From the NCBI RefSeq assembly GCF_013116745.1, contig NZ_JABFOE010000013.1, positions 1 through 64,000 of the forward strand: 64,000 bases of DNA, written 5' to 3'. The notes below the pieces were generated by a model that searched no databases, had not been told where the DNA came from, and saw nothing but the letters and a program-made list of their open reading frames with translations. Made by a program: the position numbers and the translations under genes. The DNA comes from Arthrobacter sp. 260 (GTDB lineage: Bacteria > Actinomycetota > Actinomycetes > Actinomycetales > Micrococcaceae). This document shows positions 1-8,871 of the stretch, in pieces; position 1 is the stretch's first letter; each line of letters starts with the position of its first letter.

Positions 1-2
1 GA

Positions 3-33
3 CGAAAGGCCCCACCCACGGTGGGGCCTTTCG
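3..33. terminator. Rho-independent terminator hairpin
   Basis: A perfect 13-bp stem (CGAAAGGCCCCAC at 3-15 with its complement at 21-33) encloses a 5-nt loop. The A-run on one side and T-run on the other let it work in either direction. It probably ends the gene lying before the window. Confidence 0.75.
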
Positions 34-133
34 CACTTAACCCACCACCCCACCCACACCCAGAAACCAGCCAGCCAGGTCTGCAGAAGGCACGCTCCAA
101 ACGGACGGCTTCCAGCCGGTAAAGTCGTCAGAC

Positions 134-616
134 ATGAGCAACCTCTTTTCGGACGCCGCGCCGCCACCGGTAGAGCCCGACCCAGCGCCGTCGCTGGCCT
201 TCACCGTCACCGTCCCGGTTCCTCCGGACCACGCATTTGCGGGCTTTGTCGATAACATCCATCTCTGGTGGCCCGCGCAGAACCTCAGCGTGTACGGCGT
301 CGGTAGCTTCTTCGACTTGGAGGGTGACGCGCTGGTCGAAACCTCCCCCGAGAACGAGGAGGCCGTCTGGGCAGCTGTCATTGACCGGGAAGAGGGACGC
401 CGGCTCGACCTTGCCTGGCACCACCAGCTGGGGGGAGGTACCCAGACGGACCTGTCTCTCGGGTTCGACGGCCTCCCAGGCAGGGGCACACTGGTATCCC
501 TGACGCATCGGGGCTGGTCCACGGCCCACCAGTCGGTACAGGACCGCTCCCTCTATGAGACTTTCTGGCCGACGGCGCTCGAGAAGTTCCAGCGCTTTAT
601 GGGCGGAACCCAGTGA
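134..616 (+). CDS. SRPBCC/AHSA1-like domain protein
   Basis: A 160-residue soluble protein. After a Pro-rich N-terminus it reads like an AHSA1 (activator of Hsp90 ATPase homologue) or polyketide-cyclase-like START fold: a beta strand with PVPPDHAF, then VDNIHLWWP, alternating strands, and a C-terminal amphipathic helix (ETFWPTALEKFQRFM). Such folds bind hydrophobic ligands or modulate partner proteins; the ligand here is unknown. Its stop codon overlaps the GTG start of the next gene by 4 nt (GTGA), so the two are probably translationally coupled. Confidence 0.75.
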   Translation: MSNLFSDAAPPPVEPDPAPSLAFTVTVPVPPDHAFAGFVDNIHLWWPAQNLSVYGVGSFFDLEGDALVETSPENEEAVWAAVIDREEGRRLDLAWHHQLGGGTQTDLSLGFDGLPGRGTLVSLTHRGWSTAHQSVQDRSLYETFWPTALEKFQRFMGGTQ

Positions 617-1989
617 CCCCCGAACTGATCGCCGAGCTGAGCGCTTTCCTCCCGCACGGGGCGGTGTTGACCGCCGAGTCCGCAGTTGAATCCTATGCGC
701 GGGACCAGGGCCCGGTCCTTAGTCTTCAGTCTCCCGCCGCCGTGGTCTGGGCACAGACGGTCGACGAGGTGCAACAGGTCATGCGGTGGGCATACGCTCA
801 CCGGATCCCGGTGGTCCCCCGGGGTGCCGGCACGGGAGTCTCAGGCGGCGCGCACGCCACGGAGGGGTGCATCGTGTTGAACCTGGACCGGATGAACCGC
901 ATCACCGCGATGAACCCGCTGGACGAGACCGCCGTCGTCGAACCCGGGGTGATCAACGCCGACCTCAACGCTGCTGCGGCCGAACACGGACTGATGTACG
1001 CGCCGGATCCCGCCAGTTACCGCATCTCCACGATTGGTGGGAACGTGGCGACCAACGCGGGCGGACTACGGTGCGCCAAGTATGGGGTGACCCGGGATTC
1101 GATTCTGGCCCTGGATGTGGTCCTCGCCGACGGGACGCTGATCCGGACCGGTGTGCAGACCTTCAAGGGCGTCGCCGGGTACGATCTGACCTCACTATTC
1201 GTCGGATCGGAAGGCACGCTGGGGATCGTCGTTGGCATCACCGTACGGCTACGCTACCTCCCCCACAGCGAACAGACCCTTGCCGCCTTTTTCCCCGATA
1301 TCCAGACCGCAGCCGCAGGGGTACTGGCGGTGGGGGAGGCCCGCGTCCAACCGGCGATCATGGAGTTGCTGGACGGCATGACCCTGACCGCCCTGGATGG
1401 CGCACACGGGTCCAACCTGCGCGAGCGTGGTGGTGCCCTGTTGCTGATTCAGACTGACGGGTTCGGTGCTGAGGCGGAGGCCGCCGTCGTCCGCGTGGTG
1501 CTGACGGCGCTCGGGGGCACTGTGAGTTCGCAGGACGTCGGTGAAGCGGCACGCCTGATTGATCTTCGTCGGCACAGCCGTGGGGACGAGGTCGACGACG
1601 AATTCCGGGTCGGCGAGGACGTCGCCGTGCCACGGTCCCAGCTGGTGCACTACATTGCGCAACTTGAGCGGGTGGCCGCCGAGCATTCGGTCCTTCTGAA
1701 AGTGGTCGCCCACGCCGGGGACGGTAACTTGCATCCGACCTTCTGGGTGTCGGCGGCCGAGGGCCCGGCAGGTGTGGAACGGCTCGACCTGGCACTCGAC
1801 GAGTCGGTGCGCCTGGCACTGGGCTTGGGCGGAACCATCACCGGGGAACACGGGGTGGGCCAATACAAGCTGAGGTGGCTCCCCTGGGAGCAGACAGAGG
1901 AAGTCCTGGGCCTCCAGCGCCAGATCAAGAAAGTCTTCGATCCGCGGGGCATCCTGAACCCCGGGAAGGCCATTACCGTCGAGGCGTAG
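613..1989 (+). CDS. FAD-linked oxidase, GlcD / D-lactate dehydrogenase type
   Basis: 458 residues, the usual size for GlcD-type 2-hydroxyacid dehydrogenases. The N-terminal half is a FAD_binding_4 (VAO-fold) domain with the glycine-rich PRGAGTGVSGGAH segment (about 70-85) and PDPASYRISTIGGNVATNAG (about 131-150). The C-terminal half is a FAD-oxidase_C domain with HAGDGNLHP and the GTITGEHGVG signature near residue 410. It probably oxidises a D-2-hydroxy acid such as D-lactate or glycolate and passes electrons to an acceptor. The GTG start overlaps the upstream stop by 4 nt. The exact substrate cannot be read from sequence. Confidence 0.9.
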   Translation: MTPELIAELSAFLPHGAVLTAESAVESYARDQGPVLSLQSPAAVVWAQTVDEVQQVMRWAYAHRIPVVPRGAGTGVSGGAHATEGCIVLNLDRMNRITAMNPLDETAVVEPGVINADLNAAAAEHGLMYAPDPASYRISTIGGNVATNAGGLRCAKYGVTRDSILALDVVLADGTLIRTGVQTFKGVAGYDLTSLFVGSEGTLGIVVGITVRLRYLPHSEQTLAAFFPDIQTAAAGVLAVGEARVQPAIMELLDGMTLTALDGAHGSNLRERGGALLLIQTDGFGAEAEAAVVRVVLTALGGTVSSQDVGEAARLIDLRRHSRGDEVDDEFRVGEDVAVPRSQLVHYIAQLERVAAEHSVLLKVVAHAGDGNLHPTFWVSAAEGPAGVERLDLALDESVRLALGLGGTITGEHGVGQYKLRWLPWEQTEEVLGLQRQIKKVFDPRGILNPGKAITVEA

Positions 1990-2058
1990 CCTCCCATGGA
2001 TAGAATGAAAGCTATCGCTGCCAGCTGGCAGCACCATGAACATGAATGGGGATTCAAC

Positions 2059-2571
2059 GTGTCTGACAACTATCCGGGCAATCAGCCCAACCAGCAGGGC
2101 AGCGGCCAGGGCGAGGATCCCTCCAAGTACCCGGCTGGCCAGCAGTGGCAGCAGCCCGCACCGGGCAGTCAGCCCACCCCCTACGGGCAGCAGGGACAGT
2201 CCAGCCAGTCTCCGTACGGGCAGCAGGGCGGGTATGGGCAGAGCCCTTATGGAACCGGCCCTGGTGGATACGGGCAGCCAACCGAGAATCCCGGCAAGAC
2301 CCTTGGCATTGTGGGCATGATCTGCGCCATCATCTGGCCCATCTCCATTGTCGGCCTGATCATCAGCATCGTGGCTATGGTGAAGTCACGCAGAGCCAGG
2401 ATGGGCAACGGCTTCGCCCTCGCTGGCATCATCATCGGCGCAATCGGTGTGATCACCGGGATACTCACCGTGATTGTCCTCGTCGCAGGGGTCAACCTCA
2501 TCACTGAAGTCTGTGGGGATCTGGGCCCCGGCGTGCACCAGTACGAAGGCACCGAGATCACCTGCCCGTAA
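2059..2571 (+). CDS. DUF4190-type membrane protein with Pro/Gln-rich tail
   Basis: About 170 residues from the GTG at 2059. An upstream in-frame ATG at 1996 exists, but the residues it would add look non-coding. The first ~75 residues are a low-complexity cytoplasmic Q/G/P/Y-rich stretch with repeated YGQQG units. Two hydrophobic helices follow (about 85-112 and 124-150), separated by the short basic loop KSRRARMGNG, which is the usual DUF4190 pattern of actinobacterial membrane proteins. The function is unknown. A short tail with two cysteines (EVCGDL and a terminal TCP) follows the last helix. Confidence 0.75.
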   Translation: MSDNYPGNQPNQQGSGQGEDPSKYPAGQQWQQPAPGSQPTPYGQQGQSSQSPYGQQGGYGQSPYGTGPGGYGQPTENPGKTLGIVGMICAIIWPISIVGLIISIVAMVKSRRARMGNGFALAGIIIGAIGVITGILTVIVLVAGVNLITEVCGDLGPGVHQYEGTEITCP

Positions 2572-2693
2572 CCTCTCACCCTGTTACACCACTGGGCGCG
2601 CCCGGAGCTGGGCGGGACGAGCCGGTATCGGCCCTCCCCATCACAGTTCCGGGTGCGTTCCCCGTTTAAGGCACAGGCTTCGGTAGTCGCCGG

Positions 2694-4052
2694 CTAAGGC
2701 GAGTCGCGTGCGCCGCCGTCGAGGATGTCGATCGACTTCGTGTCGGCGGTGAGCATGATGGCGGCTTCATCCCGGCGGTGTACCAGGATGGAGTCGAGGT
2801 AGGACTGGACGGCCTCAGCCAATGGCACGTTGCGGTCCTGCTTCTCGGACATGTACCAGCGGTGCTCAAGAACCTCGTGGACCACCTCGGCTGGTTCCAG
2901 CTTGCGGCCCAGCTCGCGGGGGACAGCACGCACAATCGGTTCGAATACCTGACTGACCCAGAGATGTGCGCTGAGCTCCTCGTCGACGTCGGGGTTGTTG
3001 TCCGCGCGGTAGGCGTCCATGTCGTTGAGCAGGCGCCTGGCCTGGTTCTCCTGCGCATCGAGCCCGGTCAGCCGCAGGAGCCGCCGGCTATGGTGACCGG
3101 CATCGACAACCTTGGGCTGCAGCTGGATCTGGGAGCTGTTGGCCTCCGTCTGGATGGCGTACTCTTCCACGTCGAACCCCAGCTCGTTGAGCCGGCGAAT
3201 CCTGGCGTTGACGCGCCACCGGTCGTTGAGGTCGAAGGATTCCTGGTCTGTCAGCTCGGCCCAGAGACGGCGGTAGCTGTCCATGATGAGCTCGCTGGTG
3301 GCCAGGGGATCCACTTTCTCTTCGATCAGGCCACCCTCGGCGAGGTCCATCAGCTCGCCGGCGATGTTCACGCGGGCGATCTCAAGGTCATACTCCCGCT
3401 GGCCGGAGGACAGCTCTGGATACAACTCGCCCGTCTCGGCGTCGACCAGGTAGGCAGCAAAGGCTCCAGCATCACGGCGGAACAGGGTGTTCGACAGGGA
3501 AACGTCGCCCCAGTAGAACCCGATGAGGTGCAGCCTGACGAGCAGCAGCGCCTGGGCATCGATCAGCCGGGTCAGGGTTTCCCGCCGCAGCGTCTGGGAA
3601 AACAGGGCGCGGTAGGGCATCGAGAATTTCAGGTGCCGGGTGACGAGCACCGGATCGAGGTCGGAACCGTCCAGGGCCTTCCGACCGGTGATCACGGCGA
3701 CCGGCTCCACGCTGGGCACATCGAGTCTGCGGAGCTTCCGCAGCATGTGGTACTCATGCCGGGCCACGTGTTCGCTGGTTTCCTTGATGGCAATGACCGA
3801 CCCGCCGAGGTGGGCAAACCGCACAATGTGCCGTGAAATACCGCGGGGCAGCGCGGCGAGATACTGGGCTGGCCAGTCTTCCAATCCGATATGCCAGGGC
3901 AGGTCCAGCAGCTCGGGGTCGGTGGCGGCAGCCGTGATGTTCAGGGATCCCAGCGTGCCCGGATCCGAGCCGCCCCTGGTGCGTGGCAATTTGCCGGGCT
4001 GGTCCCAGTCGGTTGGCTCGTCGTGCCACTCGGCGTCTGGCGAATCGTTCAT
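2694..4052 (-). CDS. DUF4032 domain protein, kinase-like fold
   Basis: 452 residues. The middle resembles a LPS-kinase/RIO-like protein-kinase fold: GGSVIAIKET (possible ATP lysine), HEYHMLRKLRRLDVPSVEP, then HLIGFYWGDVSLSNTLF, reminiscent of a catalytic HxD/N loop, and AYLVDAETGEL as a DxE/DFG-like metal site. This organisation is typical of the actinobacterial DUF4032 family, whose substrate is not known. It is a monocistronic-looking gene. Its 5' region holds an unusual tandem repeat at 4082-4115. Kinase activity is inferred from these motifs only. Confidence 0.8.
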   Translation of the reverse strand: MNDSPDAEWHDEPTDWDQPGKLPRTRGGSDPGTLGSLNITAAATDPELLDLPWHIGLEDWPAQYLAALPRGISRHIVRFAHLGGSVIAIKETSEHVARHEYHMLRKLRRLDVPSVEPVAVITGRKALDGSDLDPVLVTRHLKFSMPYRALFSQTLRRETLTRLIDAQALLLVRLHLIGFYWGDVSLSNTLFRRDAGAFAAYLVDAETGELYPELSSGQREYDLEIARVNIAGELMDLAEGGLIEEKVDPLATSELIMDSYRRLWAELTDQESFDLNDRWRVNARIRRLNELGFDVEEYAIQTEANSSQIQLQPKVVDAGHHSRRLLRLTGLDAQENQARRLLNDMDAYRADNNPDVDEELSAHLWVSQVFEPIVRAVPRELGRKLEPAEVVHEVLEHRWYMSEKQDRNVPLAEAVQSYLDSILVHRRDEAAIMLTADTKSIDILDGGARDSP

Positions 4053-4081
4053 GTGTTGCCCTTTTTTGTAACTGTTTACTA

Positions 4082-4153
4082 CTTAACGAAATGCGGTGCT
4101 TAACGAAGTACGGTGGCCCCTGAATTGAAAGTCAATCCAAAGACCACCGTACT
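4082..4153. promoter_or_regulatory. Tandem repeat plus long hairpin upstream of the DUF4032 gene
   Basis: Two adjoining imperfect 17-bp copies, CTTAACGAAATGCGGTG (4082-4098) and CTTAACGAAGTACGGTG (4099-4115), differ at two positions. The second copy also forms the left arm of a 10-bp inverted repeat (AGTACGGTGG, 4107-4116, with 4144-4153). The site lies between the stop of the ABC ATPase gene and the start of DUF4032, both on the minus strand. The hairpin may terminate the ATPase transcript, and the direct repeat may be an operator for DUF4032. Confidence 0.4.
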
Positions 4154-4185
4154 CGGGTCAGTTCCGCTCGGACAGCGGGGCTAGC

Positions 4186-5274
4186 TTAGACGTGGTCAGC
4201 CAGCCGCAGTCCGTCCTTCATGTCGAAGAGGTGCACGTGGCCCTTTTCGGGGGTGACGTAGATGGTGTCACCCTTCATTGGTGGGCGTCGGCCGTCGACG
4301 CGTGCCACGATGACCTGCTCTTCCCCGTTGAGGGTGGTGTGGCCGTAGACGTAGGCGTCAGCGCCGAGTTCCTCGACAACGTCGACCTCAACCTGCAGGC
4401 CCTGGCCATCTGGTGCGATCTGGAGGTCTTCGGGACGGACACCCAGGGTCACGGTGCCGCCGTGTGCTGCATCGAGCACCTCGTGGGCAACCGGGTAGGT
4501 GATGCCACCGAACTTTACGCCGCCGTCGGTGACGGGGAGTTCCAGCAGGTTCATGGCGGGGGAGCCGATGAAGCCTGCGACGAAGACATTGACGGGGCGT
4601 TCGTACAGGTTGCGCGGAGTGTCGACCTGCTGGAGGACGCCATCCTTGAGAACCGCCACGCGATCGCCCATGGTCATTGCCTCAACCTGGTCGTGCGTCA
4701 CGTAGACAGTGGTGACACCCAGGCGGCGGGTCAGCGACGCGATCTGGGTGCGGGTCTGCACGCGCAGCTTCGCATCGAGGTTGGAGAGAGGCTCATCCAT
4801 GAGGAACACCTGTGGGTTACGCACGATCGCGCGTCCCATCGCAACACGCTGCCGCTGGCCGCCGGAGAGGGCCTTGGGCTTGCGGTCGAGGTACGGCTCA
4901 AGGTCGAGCAGCTTCGCTGCGTCGCGAACGCGCTCGGCGCGCTCTTCCTTGGACACGCCAGCGATTTTCAGCGCAAATCCCATGTTGTCGGCTACCGACA
5001 TGTGGGGGTAAAGCGCGTAGTTCTGGAACACCATCGCGATGTCGCGGTCCTTGGGCGGAACATCGGTGACGTCGCGGTCACCAATGAGGATACGGCCCGA
5101 GTTCACATCTTCGAGTCCGGCGAGCATCCGCAGCGACGTGGACTTGCCACAGCCGGAGGGTCCCACGAGAACGAGGAATTCGCCATCAGCGATCTGAATG
5201 TCGAGCTTGTCAACCGCGGGCTTCTCTGTCCCGGGGTACAGGCGTGTTGCCTGGTCAAACGTCACCGTTGCCAT
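4186..5274 (-). CDS. ugpC: UgpC/MsmK-type carbohydrate ABC transporter ATP-binding protein
   Basis: 362 residues, full length for the CUT1 sugar-importer ATPase family. It shows Walker A GPSGCGKST, a Q-loop (VFQNYALYPHM), the ABC signature LSGGQRQRVAMGRAI, Walker B VFLMDEP with the D-loop SNLDAKLR, and the H-loop VYVTHDQ. A C-terminal TOBE/MalK regulatory domain follows from about residue 240. It energises uptake of oligosaccharides or glycerol-3-phosphate. No permease or binding-protein gene is adjacent, so it probably serves several importers, as MsmK-type ATPases do in other Gram-positives. It lies next to otsBA on the same strand, separated by 140 nt. Confidence 0.92.
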   Translation of the reverse strand: MATVTFDQATRLYPGTEKPAVDKLDIQIADGEFLVLVGPSGCGKSTSLRMLAGLEDVNSGRILIGDRDVTDVPPKDRDIAMVFQNYALYPHMSVADNMGFALKIAGVSKEERAERVRDAAKLLDLEPYLDRKPKALSGGQRQRVAMGRAIVRNPQVFLMDEPLSNLDAKLRVQTRTQIASLTRRLGVTTVYVTHDQVEAMTMGDRVAVLKDGVLQQVDTPRNLYERPVNVFVAGFIGSPAMNLLELPVTDGGVKFGGITYPVAHEVLDAAHGGTVTLGVRPEDLQIAPDGQGLQVEVDVVEELGADAYVYGHTTLNGEEQVIVARVDGRRPPMKGDTIYVTPEKGHVHLFDMKDGLRLADHV

Positions 5275-5414
5275 TTGTTTTTCCTTTTCACGGGCAGGTA
5301 CGTGCCCGACGATCCGTTGTGAATGGAGAGTATTCAGTTATCTGTGTCGCCCTGGCCGTACTTCATCGAGACGGCAGGTGGTGTGCGTCACAGATTCCGA
5401 GTATGGCAGATAAA

Positions 5415-6200
5415 TCAGGATTGCGCACTGGTGCGGCGTAGCTCGAGAAGCCGCTCCAGCACCAGCACCAATTCCTCGGGCGAGTGGATGCGGTGGCTAG
5501 CCTGGGTCTCCCCGTCCCCAATCTTGATGCCGAGGTCCTGGGCTTCGAGCGCGGCGAAGGCGTGTTCATCAGTGACGTCGTCGCCGGCGAACAACACTGC
5601 CGTGGCGCCAGTGTACTTCCGCAGCGATCTGATGCCCTGGCCCTTGTCGGCGCTGATGACCGAGGTTTCCAGGACGCGCTTGCCGTCGGTGATGTGGGCG
5701 CCCTCCAGCTGGTCCAATGCGGCGCGGGCCGCGTCGGTCGCGGCTGCCGCGACGTCGTCGTCGGCGGTTCTGGTGTGCAGAACGACGCCGGCAGGCTTGG
5801 ATTCGAGCATCGTTCCGTGGTGGGAGTCCACCACGCGCTGGACAGCGGCAGTGGCCCGGCGAAGCAGGTCGGTCTGCTGGTCGGTCAGCGTCAGCGGGGC
5901 GCCATCGGGTCCGGTCCAGGTCTCGGCGCCGTGGCTACCGATGAGCAGCGTTTCCGGGTCGGGGGTCGCGACCGAGCGGAGGCTGTCGAGCGCCCGCCCG
6001 GAGACGAGCGCCGTCGTCGTCTCCGGGAGCTGTCCGAGCGCGGACAGCGCGCTGGCCGACCCGGGAAGCGGCCGGGCGTCAACGGCAAGGGGGACGAGCG
6101 GTGACATGGTGCCGTCAAAGTCCAGGGCAATCAGCAGATGGTCGGCCTTCGCGATTGATGCCAGCGCGGTCAGTAATGCGGGACTCAGGCTCTCAGGCAT
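5415..6200 (-). CDS. otsB: Trehalose-6-phosphate phosphatase
   Basis: 261 residues from the ATG at 6200. A longer reading to 6248 runs back into otsA and is unlikely. HAD-superfamily motifs are clear: LDFDGTMSPL (DxDxT nucleophile motif, about 25-34), a lysine in the segment ISADKGQGIRSL, and FAGDDVTDEHAF as the acidic motif. It dephosphorylates trehalose-6-phosphate to trehalose, the second step of the OtsAB pathway. The start overlaps the 3' end of otsA by 8 nt, so translation is probably coupled. Confidence 0.93.
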   Translation of the reverse strand: MPESLSPALLTALASIAKADHLLIALDFDGTMSPLVPLAVDARPLPGSASALSALGQLPETTTALVSGRALDSLRSVATPDPETLLIGSHGAETWTGPDGAPLTLTDQQTDLLRRATAAVQRVVDSHHGTMLESKPAGVVLHTRTADDDVAAAATDAARAALDQLEGAHITDGKRVLETSVISADKGQGIRSLRKYTGATAVLFAGDDVTDEHAFAALEAQDLGIKIGDGETQASHRIHSPEELVLVLERLLELRRTSAQS

Positions 6201-7665
6201 GCGGTGTCTCCTGGGGGTTCTCGTGATTACCCTCCTGCAGGGCGGCAAGGAAGGCCTTGGACCATCGTTCGACGTCGTTCTGCAACACCTGGCGGCGCAT
6301 GATCCGCATCCGGCGGGTCGATTCGGCAGGGCTCATGTTCACCGCGGTGACGATGGCGGCTTTGAGCCCGTCGATGTCGTGCGGGTTGATCAGGACCGCC
6401 TGGCGAAGGGTGTCGGCTGCGCCGGCAAATTCGCTCAGCACCAGTGCACCGCTGTTGCCGGTGCGGGCTGCCACGTACTCTTTGGCCACCAGGTTCATGC
6501 CGTCCCGCAGGGCAGTGATCAGCATGACGTCGGCCGCCAGATACAGGGCAACCATTTCCTCCACCGGGTAGCTGTGGTGCAGGTAGCGGATGGCGGTGTT
6601 CTTGATGGTGTCGTAGGTGCCGTTGATCCGGCCGACGGCTCCCTCGATTTCCTCCCGCAGTAACCGGTACTGCTCCACCCGTTCGCGGCTGGGGCTGGCC
6701 ACCTGGATCAGTGCGGCGTCCTCCACCTTGACGTGCCCATCGGCGAGGAGCTCTTCGTAGGCCTTGAGGCGGTGGCCGATCCCCTTGGTGTAGTCCAGCC
6801 GGTCCACCCCGAGGAGGATGTGCTTCGGGTTGCCGAGCTCGCGGCGGATCTCCTTGGACCGTTCGATGATGTCTTCGCGGTTGGCGAGCGTGATGATCTG
6901 GTCAACGTCGATCGAGATCGGGAACGCTTCGGCCCGCGAGGTGTAGGTGGGGCCGCCTTCTTCCAGTTCAACCTGAACCTGCTGCTGCCGGACCGTGTGG
7001 CCGACGAAGCGGCGGACGCAGCGGAGGAAGTTGCTGGCATCGCTGGGACGCTGGAACCCGATCAGGTCGGCGCCGAGGAGACCCTCGATCACCTGGCGGC
7101 GCCAGGGCAGCTGGGCGAAGATCTCCAGCGGAGGAAACGGGATGTGGTTGAAGAAGCCGATTTTCAGGTCGGGGCGGGCCGCGCGCAGCATCTTGGGGAC
7201 CAACTGCATCTGGTAGTCCTGGACCCAGACGGTGGCGCCCTCGGCGGCGACCGCCGCGGTGGCTTCGGCGAAGCGTTCGTTGACCCTGCGGTAGGAGTCC
7301 CACCAGTGGCGGTGAAACTCCGGTGGGGCAATCACGTCGTGGTAGAGCGGCCACAGGGTGGCGTTGGAGAAACCCTCGTAGTAGAACTCCACCTCGTCGG
7401 CGGTGAGGTGGACGGGGACGAGTCGCATGTTGTCGTGGTCGAACGCGTCGAGGGTTTCATCGGGTGCGCCGTGCCAGCCCACCCATGCGCCGTCGGCCTT
7501 GGACATGACGGGTGCCAGGGCGGTGACCAGGCCGCCGGGGGAGCGGCGCCAGGAACTGCTGCCGTTGGTGTCCACCCGGTCGACGGGCAACCGGTTGGAC
7601 ACGACAATGAACTCGAATTCGCCGTAGGCGGTGGTGTTATCGGACGGGGGTGTAGCTGAAGGCAC
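6193..7665 (-). CDS. otsA: Trehalose-6-phosphate synthase (GT20)
   Basis: 490 residues, standard for GT20 enzymes. The N-terminus has FIVVSNRLPVDR and the glucose-phosphate-binding region WRRSPGGLVTAL. Family blocks follow in order: WVQDYQMQLVP, FFNHIPFPP, GADLIGFQ, LGVDRLDYTKGI (nucleotide-sugar site) and ALRDGMNLVAKEYVA near the C-terminus. It transfers glucose from a nucleotide sugar to glucose-6-phosphate, giving a compatible solute used in osmotic and desiccation stress. First gene of the otsA-otsB unit. The leader is short, and no operator could be recognised. Confidence 0.95.
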   Translation of the reverse strand: MPSATPPSDNTTAYGEFEFIVVSNRLPVDRVDTNGSSSWRRSPGGLVTALAPVMSKADGAWVGWHGAPDETLDAFDHDNMRLVPVHLTADEVEFYYEGFSNATLWPLYHDVIAPPEFHRHWWDSYRRVNERFAEATAAVAAEGATVWVQDYQMQLVPKMLRAARPDLKIGFFNHIPFPPLEIFAQLPWRRQVIEGLLGADLIGFQRPSDASNFLRCVRRFVGHTVRQQQVQVELEEGGPTYTSRAEAFPISIDVDQIITLANREDIIERSKEIRRELGNPKHILLGVDRLDYTKGIGHRLKAYEELLADGHVKVEDAALIQVASPSRERVEQYRLLREEIEGAVGRINGTYDTIKNTAIRYLHHSYPVEEMVALYLAADVMLITALRDGMNLVAKEYVAARTGNSGALVLSEFAGAADTLRQAVLINPHDIDGLKAAIVTAVNMSPAESTRRMRIMRRQVLQNDVERWSKAFLAALQEGNHENPQETPHA

Positions 7666-7794
7666 GCTGACTCCTGCACATAGTAGGCCTACTTAGTACT
7701 TTACCGTTTGGGCGGCGTCGGCTGGTCAGTCGCCGGCGGCAGGGGATGGCTCGCTAAGCTTGAGACTACGCGTACCCAACGATGACGAGGACTG

Positions 7795-8658
7795 ATGACG
7801 CCCAGCTCTAGCCATAAACCGTCCAAATCGCAGCGCTCGGCGCAGGCCCGCGAGCAGGCGCGGCTGCTTCGTGAGGCCCAGGAACGCCAGGAGAGGCGCA
7901 AGGGGCTCCTGATCCGGTGGGGCGTAGTGGCGGCTGTGGTGGCCATCCTGGTGGTGGCGGGGCTGATTGTCACGAACACCCTTCGCGGGCAGGTCCCCGA
8001 CGCCGGTCCGGCGCCGTCCGGCGGCAACGAGTATGGCGGGATTGTGCTTTCGTCGAGCACCGAGATGGAATCCTTCGAGACGGGTGACGTCGATCTGGCC
8101 ACCCTCCCTTCCGATCCGCGGCCTGCCGGGGAACTGCCCCCGGGCATTGCCGCTTCGGGCGACGGGGAACCGGTGCAGGTGGTGTCCTACGTGGATGTGA
8201 ACTGCGTGTTCTGCGCGGAGTTTGAGAGCACCCACGCCGAGCAGATCAGGACCTGGCTCGACGCCGGGGAGATCACGATGGAACACCGCAACGTGGCGTA
8301 CCTGGACCGCAACTCCTCTACTGATTACTCCTCCCGGGGCGCGAATGCCCTGGCCTGCGTAGCCGAGGAATCCCCCGAGGCGTACTTCGACTACTCCACG
8401 GGGTTGTTCGCCAACTATGAGAACGGCGAGCTCGACGACGCCGGGCTGGCGAGTCTCGCCTCAACGGTGGGTGCAGCGGACATCTCCACCTGCCTATCCG
8501 AGGGCACGTTCCGGCCCTGGGTCAACTTCACCACCGAAGCGGCTGAGCTGGATGGCATCACCGGGACACCGACCATCTATGTGGATGGCGAGGCAGTACC
8601 CGAAGCCATCGACAACTTTGCGGAGTTCACCCAGGAGAAGATCGACGCCAAGGGCTAG
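7795..8658 (+). CDS. Membrane-anchored DsbA-family thioredoxin-fold protein
   Basis: 287 residues. A basic, Gln/Arg-rich, probably coiled cytoplasmic segment (about 12-37) precedes one transmembrane helix (about 39-61). An extracytoplasmic linker then leads to a thioredoxin-like domain (about 125-287) with the CVFC motif at Cys137/Cys140 and the cis-Pro region GITGTPTIYVDG near the C-terminus. This architecture matches actinobacterial DsbA/MdbA-like thiol oxidoreductases acting on exported proteins. Two further cysteines lie in the helical insert. It stands alone just before tRNA-Thr. Confidence 0.88.
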   Translation: MTPSSSHKPSKSQRSAQAREQARLLREAQERQERRKGLLIRWGVVAAVVAILVVAGLIVTNTLRGQVPDAGPAPSGGNEYGGIVLSSSTEMESFETGDVDLATLPSDPRPAGELPPGIAASGDGEPVQVVSYVDVNCVFCAEFESTHAEQIRTWLDAGEITMEHRNVAYLDRNSSTDYSSRGANALACVAEESPEAYFDYSTGLFANYENGELDDAGLASLASTVGAADISTCLSEGTFRPWVNFTTEAAELDGITGTPTIYVDGEAVPEAIDNFAEFTQEKIDAKG

Positions 8659-8748
8659 TTTTCGCTGACGCTCCGGCTGGGCTAATCTTGACTGTGCGCA
8701 ATCGATCGGTTTGATGACGACGACGGCGCCAGCTGGCCTTGCCAGTTC

Positions 8749-8825
8749 GCCTCCTTAGCTCAGTTGGCCAGAGCACCTGTCTTGTAAACAGGGGGTCGCC
8801 GGTTCGAATCCGGCAGGAGGCTCCA
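8749..8825 (+). tRNA. tRNA-Thr (anticodon TGT)
   Basis: A complete cloverleaf. The acceptor stem GCCTCCT pairs with AGGAGGC, the D arm is GCTC...GAGC, the anticodon stem CCTGT/ACAGG holds loop CTTGTAA (anticodon TGT), and the T arm is GCCGG TTCGAAT CCGGC. A T discriminator and an encoded CCA follow. Its 3' half, from the anticodon loop onward, is the left attachment site of the genomic island and is duplicated at 28053-28099. Confidence 0.95.
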
Positions 8826-8829
8826 CCAA
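8783..8829 (+). repeat. attL: 47-bp direct repeat in tRNA-Thr
   Basis: Identical over 47 bp to 28053-28099. It begins at TGTAAACAGG in the anticodon loop and ends four bases past the encoded CCA, so insertion kept the tRNA functional on the left. Confidence 0.93.
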
Positions 8830-8869
8830 CCCCTTCTGACTAGGCAATACGCCTACCAGGAGGGGTTTT
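8828..8869 (+). terminator. Hairpin terminator after tRNA-Thr, inside the island
   Basis: AACCCCTTCTG (8828-8838) pairs with CAGGAGGGGTT (8857-8867) with one G-T wobble. The inner stem is AGGC/GCCT, and a short T-run follows. It probably ends the tRNA transcript. The right arm also contains AGGAGGGG, which lies 7 nt before the ATG of the Xis-like gene and could be its ribosome site, so folding and translation may compete. Confidence 0.6.
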
Positions 8870-8871
8870 CT

